Below are positions 1 through 8,689 of a stretch of 64,000 nt of DNA, piece after piece (within the stretch, counting starts at the first letter, position 1; each line of letters starts with the position of its first letter). The DNA is from Mycolicibacterium sp. P9-64. GTDB lineage: Bacteria; Actinomycetota; Actinomycetes; Mycobacteriales; Mycobacteriaceae. The stretch is taken from positions 1-64,000 of the forward strand of contig NZ_NPKO01000006.1 of assembly GCF_008329605.1 (NCBI RefSeq), given 5' to 3'. The position numbers and the translations under genes were made by a program. The notes beneath the pieces were generated by a model. It saw only the letters and a program-made list of their open reading frames with translations. It was not told where the DNA came from and made no database searches.

Positions 1-1
1 T

Positions 2-376
2 GCCTACCCGCACGGGCCGACCTGCGCGTCGAACCTCAAGGCCCTATGCAGGTTTCACCATTTGCTCAAGACCTTCTGGGGCGGGCCACACGGCTGGCGA
101 GACCGACAACAACCCGACGGCGATGTCATCTGGACCTCACCATCCGGGGACAGTTACACCACCCGGCCCGGCAGCCGGCTGCTGTTCCCCAGCCTGTGTC
201 TGCCCACCGCACCCATCACGGTCACCGACACCCCCACCGCCCACACCGCCGGACAGACCATGCCCCGACGCACCACCACCCGCGCCCACGACCGCCGCCA
301 ACGCATCAACGACGAACGCCAACGCAACCACACCGACAACCACGCCACAGCACTCGACGCAATACCACCGTTCTAA
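2..376 (+). CDS. 13E12-type DUF222/HNH protein, C-terminal part
   Basis: The frame is open from the first bases of the window, so the start lies outside. The visible residues read AYPHGPTCASNLKALC, then RFHHLLKTFW, which resembles the zinc-binding/HNH end of the mycobacterial DUF222 (REP13E12) family. A Pro/Thr/Arg-rich tail follows and ends at TAA. Members of this family are repeated many times per mycobacterial genome and are thought to be mobile or nuclease-derived, but their role is unproven. The stop overlaps the stop of the leftward membrane-protein gene by two bases, so the two genes are convergent. Family assignment is good; function is not known. Confidence 0.75.
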   Translation, partial: AYPHGPTCASNLKALCRFHHLLKTFWGGPHGWRDRQQPDGDVIWTSPSGDSYTTRPGSRLLFPSLCLPTAPITVTDTPTAHTAGQTMPRRTTTRAHDRRQRINDERQRNHTDNHATALDAIPPF

Positions 377-1551
377 CGGGGCTGAGAGTTGCCCCCGCGC
401 TCCTCGAGCGTCAAATAGGCGTCGCGCCCGGCGAGGCTCACCGCGACGTCGGCGATCAGCGGATCGAAGAAGCGTTGCCGGTACAGGGGGTCGGTGCTGG
501 TGCTGACGGTGAAGTAGAGGCCCGACAGCACGGCCACGATCAGCGACATGTGCACGATCGTCTGCGGCACCGGCACGTGAACACCGAACCACGTTCCGTC
601 GCAAGGTGGTTGGCCTACCGAGCAGGCCTGCTCCGCCGACCACAGCACCGCCACGTCGTCGGGCACGGCGATCACACCGAGCGCAAGGAAGAACGCGAAC
701 AGACCCGTGGTGAAGAACACCACCTGGATGGCCTGCGACACGACCATTACCGCGACCACGTTGAACTGCTCGCCCCTCGAAAGGGGAGTGCGCGCCGGTT
801 CCTGGTCGACGAATCCCTCCAATGGTGTGCCGGCCAGCAGTGCGCGCGGATCGTTGCGTTCGGCCCGGTCCTCGCGTAACGCGCGGACCTCGTCGCGGAT
901 GGTGGTCACCACGAACAGCAGCGCGATCAAGGCCAGGAACCCGATCACCTGCCAGAGCCGTTGGCGCGTCATCCGTGCGGCCAACTGCCACAGCTCGCCG
1001 GTGAAGAAGACCACCACGGTCAACATCAACAGGGGCAGCGCGCGGCTCATCAGCGATCCCATCGCGCCCAGCTGTACCCACGCGAACCGGAACGCCCACA
1101 ACGCGATCGAGCCGAAGCCGAGGTAGGTCAGCCAGATCGCAAGCAAGGTGATGACCACGAAGACCGGCGCCTCCGCAGCGGCCGCGGCCGACCACCCGTC
1201 CACCATCACCGGCATGACCACCACGAAGATCGCCATCACCAGAAGGGCGGCGGTGCGGCGGCCCGCCTCGCCGAGCCGCGTTCCGCTGTGGTGCAGCACG
1301 TACAGCACGAAGGGGGCGACGGCCAGCACTGCCGCGATGACGCCCAATCGCACGGCGTACCCGTAGTCGGGGTCGTCACCGGTGATCTCGGCCAGCAGCA
1401 TGGTCCCCGCGGTGAGCGCACCGACCCCGCTGACCACCGGAGCGGACCGGACGATCAGGTCTCGTGAGCGCACCCGCCGGGTCAGGACCAGCGGCAGCCC
1501 ACGACCGAGAAACCAGTCGTGGATCTGCTGCATGTCGGACATCGCTGACAT
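373..1551 (-). CDS. Polytopic membrane protein, paralogue A
   Basis: About 390 residues with roughly eight hydrophobic segments and no enzymatic motif that I recognise. It is clearly paralogous to the leftward gene ending at 3601. Both start near a FLxRGLPxVxTxR motif, share an LPxxxLTVxVFF segment and an NVxxVxxxSQ segment, and end with a DGTxFGxxxPVP motif and a FxDPLIxD motif. Starts at Met1, Met4 or Met7 are all possible; Met7 places the conserved motif closest to the N-terminus, as in the paralogue. It is divergent from the histidine kinase gene, with about 20 bases between start codons, so the two may share a control region. Function unknown; a sensor, channel or scaffold role with the nearby two-component system is only inference. 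Confidence 0.8.
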   Translation of the reverse strand: MSAMSDMQQIHDWFLGRGLPLVLTRRVRSRDLIVRSAPVVSGVGALTAGTMLLAEITGDDPDYGYAVRLGVIAAVLAVAPFVLYVLHHSGTRLGEAGRRTAALLVMAIFVVVMPVMVDGWSAAAAAEAPVFVVITLLAIWLTYLGFGSIALWAFRFAWVQLGAMGSLMSRALPLLMLTVVVFFTGELWQLAARMTRQRLWQVIGFLALIALLFVVTTIRDEVRALREDRAERNDPRALLAGTPLEGFVDQEPARTPLSRGEQFNVVAVMVVSQAIQVVFFTTGLFAFFLALGVIAVPDDVAVLWSAEQACSVGQPPCDGTWFGVHVPVPQTIVHMSLIVAVLSGLYFTVSTSTDPLYRQRFFDPLIADVAVSLAGRDAYLTLEERGGNSQPR

Positions 1552-1571
1552 TGTGGTGGACTTGAGTCGCT

Positions 1572-2954
1572 ATGGCGAGAGGACGCGCGTCGACGTGGGG
1601 CATATCGGCCCGTTCGGCATTCGTCGCGGCCAGCGTCGTGTTCGTCGTCCTCGCCGTCGCGGGCATCGGTCTCGCCGTGGTCCTGTACCGCACGATGCTG
1701 TCCGGGGTGGACAGCGCCGCGGCGGGCAGGATCACCGAGATCGCCCAGGCCGTCCAGAACGCCGGGCCTGCCGCAGTCGAGCCTGCGCTGCTGGAGACCG
1801 ACGAGCGCATCGTCGCCGTACAGATCATCAAGGCCGACGGCACCGTCGTGCGCCGGTCGTCGTCGGCGCCGGACTTTCCGCTGCTCCCGCTCGCCGGCGT
1901 CAAGGGCGGCCCGCACATCGGAATTCCCGAGCAGACCTCGCCATTCGGCCGGATCAGGTTCAGCGCTCTGACCGTCGATCGCGCCGACGGTCCTTACACC
2001 ATCCTGGTCGGCGAGGGCAGCGCCACGATCGCGTCGACGGTGCGCACCGTCGTCGTTGCGCTGGCCTTGGCAGCCCCCTTCGTCATCGCCGTATCCGGTG
2101 CCGCCACATACCTTTTGGTGCGTCGCTCGATGAGGTCGGTTGACGAGATCCGTTCCCGCGTCGCCGACATCACCGCATCGGATCTCACCGAGCGGGTGCC
2201 CGTGCCCGACAGCCGCGACGAGATCGCCGCCCTCGCCGTGACCATGAACGAGATGCTGGCCAGGATCGAGGCGGGCCACGCCGCACGGCAGCGCTTCGTC
2301 GGCGACGCTTCACACGAGCTGCGCAGCCCGTTGACCACGATCATCTCGGCACTCGAGGTGGCCGTCACCCATCCCGAGCTACTGGACGCGGATCTGGTCA
2401 CCGGCACGCTGATCCCCGAGGCGCACCGGATGAAAGCGCTCATCGACGATCTGATGCTGCTGGCCCGCGCCGACGAGCGGGGCCTCACGGTGGCCAACGA
2501 CGACGTCGACCTCGACGACATCGCGTCCGCCGAGGTGGAGCGGCTGCGTCGCAAGACCCTACTCGACGTGCGCTCCGACATCACCCCGGCCCGCCTCTCC
2601 GGGGACGCCGACGCGCTGTCTCGCGTGCTGCGCAACCTGCTCGACAACGCCGCGCGCCACGCGGCGACACGCATCGAGGTGAACGTGCGCCCGGTCGGCG
2701 ATTTCGTGCGGGTCGGCGTCGCCGACGACGGACCGGGCATCCCCGCGGCGGACCGTTCGCGGGTCTTCGACCGCTTCGTCAGGCTGGATCCGGACCGCTC
2801 GCGCGACGCGGGCGGCACCGGCCTCGGCCTTGCGATCGTGAAGGAGATCGTGGTGGCCCATGGCGGAACGGTCTCCATCGACGACCGCCCGGGCGGCGGC
2901 ACGGCGGTCAGGCTTCAGTTGCCGTTGGCGGAGGTAGGCGACTCTAGCTTGTAG
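1572..2954 (+). CDS. Membrane sensor histidine kinase
   Basis: 460 residues in the classic order: a transmembrane helix (about 14-38), an extracytoplasmic domain of about 120 residues, a second transmembrane helix (about 160-183), HAMP (about 184-236), HisKA with the H-box GDASHELRSPLTT (phospho-accepting His248), then HATPase with the N-box around N355-N359, DDGPGI (385-390) and GTGLGL (415-420). All catalytic motifs are intact. It should autophosphorylate and pass phosphate to the OmpR-type regulator encoded next to it. Unusually for such a pair, the two genes are convergent and their 3' ends overlap by 40 bases. The signal is not predictable from the sequence. Confidence 0.93.
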   Translation: MARGRASTWGISARSAFVAASVVFVVLAVAGIGLAVVLYRTMLSGVDSAAAGRITEIAQAVQNAGPAAVEPALLETDERIVAVQIIKADGTVVRRSSSAPDFPLLPLAGVKGGPHIGIPEQTSPFGRIRFSALTVDRADGPYTILVGEGSATIASTVRTVVVALALAAPFVIAVSGAATYLLVRRSMRSVDEIRSRVADITASDLTERVPVPDSRDEIAALAVTMNEMLARIEAGHAARQRFVGDASHELRSPLTTIISALEVAVTHPELLDADLVTGTLIPEAHRMKALIDDLMLLARADERGLTVANDDVDLDDIASAEVERLRRKTLLDVRSDITPARLSGDADALSRVLRNLLDNAARHAATRIEVNVRPVGDFVRVGVADDGPGIPAADRSRVFDRFVRLDPDRSRDAGGTGLGLAIVKEIVVAHGGTVSIDDRPGGGTAVRLQLPLAEVGDSSL

Positions 2955-3604
2955 CCGATCCCTCGGACCGTCTGAATGGTGTTGGTGGCGAACGGAATGT
3001 CGATCTTGCGGCGCACGTAACCCACGTACACCTCGACCACGTTGTCGGCGCCCTCGTAGTGCGCATCCCAGACGTTGTGCAGGATCTCGGTCTTGGTGAC
3101 GACGGTGTCCTTGTTGCGCATCAGGTATTCGAGGAGGCCGTATTCGCGTGGGGTCAGCGTGATCGGTGTCGAATCCCGTTCGACGATCCGGCGGCCGGGA
3201 TCGAGCGACAGCGAGCCTGCCGTCAGCAGTGGCGGGCGTTGTGGCGCGGACCGGCGCACCAGCGCGCGCAGTCGGGCCACCAGTACCAGGAACGAGAACG
3301 GCTTCGTGAGGTAGTCGTCGGCGCCGAGGTCGAAGGCATCGGTCTGGTCGTACTCGCCGTCCTTGGCGGTCAGCATGAGCACTGGGGTCCAGACGTCGCG
3401 AGCACGCATCCGGCGCAGCACCTCGTAACCGCTCAGGCCGGGCAACATGATGTCGAGCACGATCACGTCGAAGTCGTCGTCGACGGCCTGCGATAGTCCG
3501 TCGACGCCGTTGGAGGACCCGACGACGGTGCAGCCCTCCGCGCGCAGACCGATGGCCAGTGTCGATGCGAGGAGGGGTTCGTCCTCGACTACCAGCACCT
3601 TCAT
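2915..3604 (-). CDS. OmpR/PhoB-family response regulator
   Basis: 229 residues starting MKVLVVEDEP. The receiver domain has the acidic pair E7/D8, phospho-acceptor D51 in VLDIMLPG, T79 and K101 in the LTKPF motif. The C-terminal winged helix carries LTPREYGLLEYLM and ends with the typical VRGIGYKL hairpin. The ATG overlaps the stop of the upstream membrane protein gene as ATGA, so the two are translationally coupled and probably belong to a leftward operon with the thrE-like gene. The 3' end overlaps the convergent kinase gene by 40 bases. It is the likely partner of that kinase. Targets are unknown; the two paralogous membrane proteins and the exporter are reasonable candidates. Confidence 0.94.
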   Translation of the reverse strand: MKVLVVEDEPLLASTLAIGLRAEGCTVVGSSNGVDGLSQAVDDDFDVIVLDIMLPGLSGYEVLRRMRARDVWTPVLMLTAKDGEYDQTDAFDLGADDYLTKPFSFLVLVARLRALVRRSAPQRPPLLTAGSLSLDPGRRIVERDSTPITLTPREYGLLEYLMRNKDTVVTKTEILHNVWDAHYEGADNVVEVYVGYVRRKIDIPFATNTIQTVRGIGYKLESPTSANGN

Positions 3605-4704
3605 GTCGGGAGGGATTCTTCCATCGGCCCGGTGGGTGGCAGGGTGCCCGCCCAGTAGCGGTTGCGCGCCAGCAGTGTCACCTTGAGGTCGTCGATCAGC
3701 GGATCGAGGAACCGCCCGCGGTACTCGACGTCGGCGACTGCCCTCGCGCTGATGTACATGAACGTCAGCGCGGCGAGGAAGAGGGACACCTGGATCAGCG
3801 CCTCCGGCACCGGGATCGTCATGCCGAACACCGTCCCGTCGCTCGGGCCGTTGTGCGTCCACTGCGCCAGGAGCTCCGGGCTAAGGACGATCAGGCCGAG
3901 TACCAGGAAGATGCCCGCGGTGACGATGGCGACCGTCAAGATCTGCGCGATCTGCGACGCCGCGAGGACGAAGATCACGTTGAACCGCTCGAGCCAGCTG
4001 AGACCGACCGGACCCGCCGTGGACTGCAGCGTCGACTCGACGCGTTTGAGTAGGCCGGAGACGACGAACGTGGCCGCGATGAGGAGCAGAAACGCCAGTG
4101 CCAGCCACAGCCGCGCGCGGCTGATCGTCGACGCCATCGCCCAGACCGGGGAGTTGAAGAACACCAACACGGTGAGGAGCACCACCGGTAGCGCACCCAC
4201 CAGCAGATCGCCTATCGCCGCGAACTGCGACAGCGTCAGCTTGACGGCCCACCCCAACACCGAGCCGATGCCGGAAGCCGTTGCGGCCAAAACGATTGCG
4301 ACGACCACACCGGTAGTGACGAGGAATTCGAGATCACGCTGGATCGCTGCAGACACCACACCGACGGCCACCGACATCACGGCGCTGATCGTCTGGGCCC
4401 GGTTGGTCGCCATCCTGGCGACCAGCCAACCGGCGAGCACCGTCAGCGGTATGGCGAGGGCCAGGATCGCGAGCACCACCCACTCCTTGAGGGTAGGTTC
4501 GCCGTCGACGTCGATCTCCGTGGACCCGGTCAACAGGTAGATGGCCGCTACGCAGAGCGCGATCACCGCGAACCCGGCGAGTGCGGGTGCCGACCGCGGC
4601 CACACCGCCCGCATCCGGGCACGCTGCGTCACCACCGATGGCAGGCCGCGGTCGAGGAACCAGCGCTCGGCTGCGCGGCGGGCGGACACTTCGGACGGGG
4701 GCAT
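3601..4704 (-). CDS. Polytopic membrane protein, paralogue B
   Basis: 367 residues when started at the ATG at 4704, which has a strong GGAGGA Shine-Dalgarno six bases upstream. A TTG ten codons further upstream is open but has no such site. It has several hydrophobic segments and the same signature motifs as the protein ending at 373 (FLDRGLPSVVTQR near the start, LPVVLLTVLVFF in the middle, FLDPLIDDL near the end). Its stop overlaps the response regulator ATG, and the thrE-like gene lies 26 bases upstream, so it is the middle gene of a leftward operon. Function unknown; its coupling to the regulator suggests a role in the same signalling or envelope response. Confidence 0.82.
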   Translation of the reverse strand: MPPSEVSARRAAERWFLDRGLPSVVTQRARMRAVWPRSAPALAGFAVIALCVAAIYLLTGSTEIDVDGEPTLKEWVVLAILALAIPLTVLAGWLVARMATNRAQTISAVMSVAVGVVSAAIQRDLEFLVTTGVVVAIVLAATASGIGSVLGWAVKLTLSQFAAIGDLLVGALPVVLLTVLVFFNSPVWAMASTISRARLWLALAFLLLIAATFVVSGLLKRVESTLQSTAGPVGLSWLERFNVIFVLAASQIAQILTVAIVTAGIFLVLGLIVLSPELLAQWTHNGPSDGTVFGMTIPVPEALIQVSLFLAALTFMYISARAVADVEYRGRFLDPLIDDLKVTLLARNRYWAGTLPPTGPMEESLPT

Positions 4705-4730
4705 CGACGATCCTCCAGCAGATCTCGTGG

Positions 4731-5969
4731 TCAATCGTGAAAGGCTCGCCGGTCAGGCGATACCGTGAACTGAATTGCGGCGCGCCACAGCAGAAGTCCG
4801 GTCTGCACACCGATCGCGATGGACATCATCGAGATCAGCGTGGCGGTGAACACCGCGGAGCTGTGCGTGCCGATGAGCTGCGTGACGCCCATGAACCCCA
4901 GCGATCCTGGCACCAGCAGCCAGAAGCCGGGCACCACCAGCGACATCGTGGGCGGCGTGTTGGGACGGTGGGATATGGCGAGCGCGAACAGGATTAGCGT
5001 CAGGCCGCCGCCGAACCCGCTGGCATAGCTGCCGAGCAGATGACTGCCAACCCATTGACCGCCGTAGGCGACGTACAGCATCAGTGCCATCCACGGCAGG
5101 AACTTGGCCGGGGGAGCGAAGTTCAGCCATATCCCGATGCCGTACACCAGCACTCCGAGGAACGGCGCCCACGGGCCGAGCCGGTTCAGCTGGGTCGTGA
5201 CGAGATTCGCATCGGGGATGCCCGCGATCTGCGCCGCGACGAGGATGCCGAAGGCCAACTGGGCGATCTGCATGAAACCCGCCACCAAGCGGCTGGCCCC
5301 AGATACCACGTGGTTGGTCGCCAGCTCGATCACCGCAAGCGTGATGGCCGCACCTGGCAGGAAGGTGGCGAGCGGTGCAGCGAGCGCGCGAAGGCTGTCC
5401 GTCCCGACGTGCCATCGACTCTCGAACTCGAACACGATGTAGGCGACGAGGAACGCGCACACCGTCGGAAGCATGTAGCCGACGGCCTCGTTGCGACGGC
5501 CGATCACGGTCAGCACGCCGACGAGGAGGCCGAGGACCGCCGCACCGTAGAGGCTCCACGGCGTGGGTTGCAGGATAAGGGCAAGCCCGACACTCTGGAC
5601 CGCATAGCCGATGACCGTGATCCAGACCGGAAAACGCTTGTCCAGATTGCGAATTCGGTGCAATTCGGCCATGCCTTCGGCGGGGCTGACCGTTCCCGAC
5701 GGTGCTCGTGCCACCAACTTGGCCAGCGGGAAGGACTGGTCGTAGCGCACGTTGAAATCTGGGTTGGCGATGTAGATGCCCTCGCCAGAGGCGCTGCCGA
5801 CCTGAACGTAGTTGGGCAGTGCCAGAAACGCGTGATCGAGACCGTACGCGCGGGCTGTCCGCTCCATCACCCGGTGCACGATCGTGACCGGATAGTTCGC
5901 CGATGACATGGCGGCGCCGAGCGCAGCCACGAACTGGGGTGCGGCGATGTCGGGATGCTCGGATGGCAC
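4731..5969 (-). CDS. Threonine/serine exporter family (ThrE) protein
   Basis: 412 residues with a soluble N-terminal part of about 110 residues, then about ten hydrophobic helices, the usual arrangement of ThrE-type exporters in which DUF1212 and a second membrane domain are fused. Family members export threonine and serine in corynebacteria, although the substrate of mycobacterial members is not established. The start is GTG. A TAGCCT box ends six bases before it with no Shine-Dalgarno site, pointing to a leaderless transcript. It is divergent from dop and first in a leftward series with membrane paralogue B and the response regulator. Confidence 0.85.
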   Translation of the reverse strand: MPSEHPDIAAPQFVAALGAAMSSANYPVTIVHRVMERTARAYGLDHAFLALPNYVQVGSASGEGIYIANPDFNVRYDQSFPLAKLVARAPSGTVSPAEGMAELHRIRNLDKRFPVWITVIGYAVQSVGLALILQPTPWSLYGAAVLGLLVGVLTVIGRRNEAVGYMLPTVCAFLVAYIVFEFESRWHVGTDSLRALAAPLATFLPGAAITLAVIELATNHVVSGASRLVAGFMQIAQLAFGILVAAQIAGIPDANLVTTQLNRLGPWAPFLGVLVYGIGIWLNFAPPAKFLPWMALMLYVAYGGQWVGSHLLGSYASGFGGGLTLILFALAISHRPNTPPTMSLVVPGFWLLVPGSLGFMGVTQLIGTHSSAVFTATLISMMSIAIGVQTGLLLWRAAIQFTVSPDRRAFHD

Positions 5970-5975
5970 GGTCGC

Positions 5976-6002
5976 AGGCTACTGCGGGACGTCGCCTAGG
6001 CT
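5976..6002. promoter_or_regulatory. Divergent leaderless -10 boxes for thrE-like gene and dop
   Basis: On the minus strand TAGCCT (5981 to 5976) is followed by six bases and the GTG of the exporter gene. On the plus strand TAGGCT (5997-6002) is followed by six bases and the dop ATG. Neither start has a Shine-Dalgarno site. TANNNT at this spacing is the usual mycobacterial -10 of leaderless messages. The two start codons are only 39 bases apart, so the transcripts probably compete or share regulation. This is a sequence-based prediction. Confidence 0.55.
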
Positions 6003-6008
6003 GACCAT

Positions 6009-7505
6009 ATGCAACGGATCATCGGAACCGAGGTCGAGTACGGCATCTCCTCGCCGTCCGACCCGACCGCGAATCCGATCCTCACGTCGACCCAAGCCGT
6101 GCTGGCCTACGCGGCGGCGGCGGGGATCCAACGCGCCAAGCGCACGCGGTGGGACTACGAGGTGGAGTCGCCGCTGCGCGACGCCCGCGGATTCGATCTG
6201 AGCCGGGCGACGGGCCCGCCGCCGGTCGTCGACGCCGATGAGGTCGGCGCGGCCAACATGATCCTCACCAATGGAGCGCGGCTCTACGTCGACCACGCGC
6301 ACCCGGAGTACTCCGCGCCCGAGGTCACCGACCCGATCGACGCCGTGATCTGGGACAAGGCAGGCGAGCGTGTCATGGAGGCCGCCGCGCGCCACGTCGC
6401 CAGCGTGCCGGGTGCCGCCAAATTGCAGTTGTACAAGAACAACGTGGACGGCAAGGGCGCCTCGTATGGGACGCACGAGAACTACCTGATGTCGCGGCAG
6501 ACGCCGTTCTCGTCGATCATCGTCGGCCTGACGCCGTTCCTGGTGTCGCGGCAGGTGATCACGGGATCCGGGCGGGTCGGCATCGGCCCCGCGGGTGACG
6601 AGCCAGGATTCCAGCTGACGCAGCGCGCGGACTACATCGAGGTCGAGGTCGGCCTGGAGACCACGCTCAAGCGCGGCATCATCAACACCCGCGACGAGCC
6701 GCACGCCGACGCCGACAAGTACCGGCGGCTGCACGTCATCATCGGCGACGCCAACCTCGCGGAGACGTCGACCTACCTCAAGGTGGGCACGACGGCACTG
6801 GTCCTCGATCTCATCGAGGAGGGTTTCGACCTCGCGGATCTGGCACTGGCGAGGCCGGTGCACGCCGTTCACGTGGTGAGCCGCGACCCGTCGCTGCGGG
6901 CGACAGTGGCCCTTGCCGACGGGCGTGAGGTGACTGCGCTTGCGCTGCAACGCATCTACCTCGACCGGGTGGCCAAGCTCGTCGACAGCCGGGACCCCGA
7001 TCCCGCTGCTACCAGGGTCGTCGAGACCTGGGCAGAGGTGCTCGACCTGCTCGAGCGCGATCCGATGGAGTGTGCCGAGATCCTCGACTGGCCCGCCAAG
7101 CTGCGGCTGCTGGAGGGTTTCCGGCGCAGGGAGAATCTGAGTTGGTCGGCGCCCCGCCTGCACCTGGTCGATCTGCAGTACTCCGACGTCCGGCTGGACA
7201 AGGGTCTGTACAACCGCCTCGTCGCGCGCGGCTCGATGAAGCGACTGGTCACCGAACAACAGGTGCTCGATGCGGTCGACAACCCGCCGACCGACACCCG
7301 CGCATACTTCCGCGGCGAATGCCTGCGGCGGTTCGGTGCTGACATCGCGGCGGCCAGCTGGGACTCGGTGATCTTCGATCTCGGCGGCGACTCGCTGGTG
7401 CGGATTCCGACGCTGGAACCGCTGCGCGGAAGCAAGGCCCACGTGGGTGCATTGCTCGATTCGGTGCACAGCGCCGCGGAACTCGTGGAACAGCTCACGA
7501 ACTGA
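6009..7505 (+). CDS. dop: Pup deamidase/depupylase Dop
   Basis: 498 residues, full length for Dop. It belongs to the glutamine-synthetase-like carboxylate-amine ligase fold shared with PafA. The start MQRIIGTEVEYG carries the metal and ATP-binding glutamates. D95 in RLYVDHAHPEYS is the catalytic aspartate position. The stretch around residues 45-75 (RTRWDYEVESPL, then RGFDLSRATGPPP) corresponds to the Dop loop that is absent from PafA. Dop converts the C-terminal Gln of Pup to Glu and also removes Pup from substrates. The encoded Pup here ends in GGQ, so Dop is required. It lies 96 bases upstream of pup. The ATG is preceded by a TAGGCT box and no Shine-Dalgarno site. Confidence 0.97.
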   Translation: MQRIIGTEVEYGISSPSDPTANPILTSTQAVLAYAAAAGIQRAKRTRWDYEVESPLRDARGFDLSRATGPPPVVDADEVGAANMILTNGARLYVDHAHPEYSAPEVTDPIDAVIWDKAGERVMEAAARHVASVPGAAKLQLYKNNVDGKGASYGTHENYLMSRQTPFSSIIVGLTPFLVSRQVITGSGRVGIGPAGDEPGFQLTQRADYIEVEVGLETTLKRGIINTRDEPHADADKYRRLHVIIGDANLAETSTYLKVGTTALVLDLIEEGFDLADLALARPVHAVHVVSRDPSLRATVALADGREVTALALQRIYLDRVAKLVDSRDPDPAATRVVETWAEVLDLLERDPMECAEILDWPAKLRLLEGFRRRENLSWSAPRLHLVDLQYSDVRLDKGLYNRLVARGSMKRLVTEQQVLDAVDNPPTDTRAYFRGECLRRFGADIAAASWDSVIFDLGGDSLVRIPTLEPLRGSKAHVGALLDSVHSAAELVEQLTN

Positions 7506-7601
7506 CTCTCCGGCCCAGCCCCCCGGCATTTGGGCCCTCGAACGGTAGTGTGGAGACAACCGGCAGGCTGTTGGTCTGCCGATGACGAGCAGGAGGCGGC
7601 G

Positions 7602-7796
7602 ATGGCTCAAGAGCAGACTCACCGTGGCGGTGGTGGGGGCGACGATGACGATCCCACCGGCACCACTGCGGCTGGGCAGGAGCGTCGCGAGAAGCTCACG
7701 GAGGAAACCGACGATCTTCTGGACGAGATCGACGACGTACTCGAGGAGAACGCCGAGGACTTCGTGCGCGCATACGTCCAAAAGGGCGGACAGTGA
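7602..7796 (+). CDS. pup: Prokaryotic ubiquitin-like protein Pup
   Basis: 64 residues starting MAQEQTHRGGGGGDDDDPTG and ending VQKGGQ. The centre is rich in Glu/Asp and Leu (EETDDLLDEIDDVLEENAEDF), the region that forms a helix on the proteasomal ATPase coiled coil. The C-terminal Gln must be deamidated by Dop before PafA can link it to substrate lysines. The ATG at 7602 has an AGGAGG Shine-Dalgarno five bases upstream, which decides the start against an upstream in-frame start at 7530. The stop codon overlaps the GTG of prcB, so expression of the tag and the core particle is coupled. Confidence 0.97.
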   Translation: MAQEQTHRGGGGGDDDDPTGTTAAGQERREKLTEETDDLLDEIDDVLEENAEDFVRAYVQKGGQ

Positions 7797-8689
7797 TCTG
7801 GCCGAATAGCGACAAGCTGGCCTTCAACCAATCGATTTCCTCGACGTCTGCTTTTGACTCTTCGTCCTTCTCGGAGATGTTGCGTCGGCAGGCGCCGCAC
7901 CTGCTTCCTGCAGGTAGCACGGCCGGATCCGATGGAGTGCCGAATGCGTCGAACGCTGGATCGTCCTTGCCGCATGGCACCACGATCGTGGCGATCAAGT
8001 TCCCAGGTGGCGTGCTGATCGCGGGTGACCGCCGGTCGACGCAGGGCAACGTGATCGCCGGGCGTGACGTGCAGAAGATCCACGTCACCGACGACTACAC
8101 GGCCACCGGCATCGCAGGCACGGCCGCGATCGCCGTCGAGTTCGCCCGGTTGTATGCGGTCGAGCTCGAGCATTACGAGAAGCTCGAAGGCGTGCCGCTG
8201 ACGTTCGCGGGCAAGGTGAACCGGCTGGCCATCATGGTGCGCGGCAACCTCGGTGCGGCGCTGCAGGGTTTCATCGCGTTGCCCCTGCTGGTGGGTTACG
8301 ACCTCGATGATCCTGACTCGCAGGCCGCGGGGCGGATCGTGTCGTTCGACGCCGCTGGCGGCTGGAATCTCGAGATCGAGGGCTACCAGTCGGTCGGCTC
8401 GGGTTCCGTCTTCGCGAAGTCGTCGATCAAGAAGCTCTACAGCCGGGTGACCGACGCCGAGTCCGCGCTGCGGGTGGCCGTCGAGGCGCTCTACGACGCG
8501 GCAGACGACGACTCGGCGACCGGCGGTCCCGACCTGGTTCGCGGCATCTACCCGACGGCCGTGGTCATCGGCGCCGATGGTGCCGAGGAGATCACCGAAC
8601 AGCGCATCGCCGCGCTGGCCCGCGAGGTCATCGAAACTCGTTCGCGCGCTGATAAGTCCGGCCCGCACGACGGAAAGGCCGAACTGTGA
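7793..8689 (+). CDS. prcB: 20S proteasome beta subunit PrcB
   Basis: 298 residues from a GTG that overlaps the pup stop (GTGA). The propeptide of about 62 residues ends in PHG, and autocatalytic cleavage should expose Thr63 of TTIVAIKF as the N-terminal nucleophile. The conserved GDRRSTQGN motif follows. The beta subunits form the two inner catalytic rings of the core particle. Length and sequence match mycobacterial PrcB closely. Its stop overlaps the GTG of prcA by four bases, keeping the two subunits at equal translation. Confidence 0.97.
   Translation: MIWPNSDKLAFNQSISSTSAFDSSSFSEMLRRQAPHLLPAGSTAGSDGVPNASNAGSSLPHGTTIVAIKFPGGVLIAGDRRSTQGNVIAGRDVQKIHVTDDYTATGIAGTAAIAVEFARLYAVELEHYEKLEGVPLTFAGKVNRLAIMVRGNLGAALQGFIALPLLVGYDLDDPDSQAAGRIVSFDAAGGWNLEIEGYQSVGSGSVFAKSSIKKLYSRVTDAESALRVAVEALYDAADDDSATGGPDLVRGIYPTAVVIGADGAEEITEQRIAALAREVIETRSRADKSGPHDGKAEL

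Noticed and set aside
5979..7781. A 600-codon minus-strand frame over dop and pup
   Set aside because: It is a composition artefact; dop and pup on the plus strand match their families along the full length.
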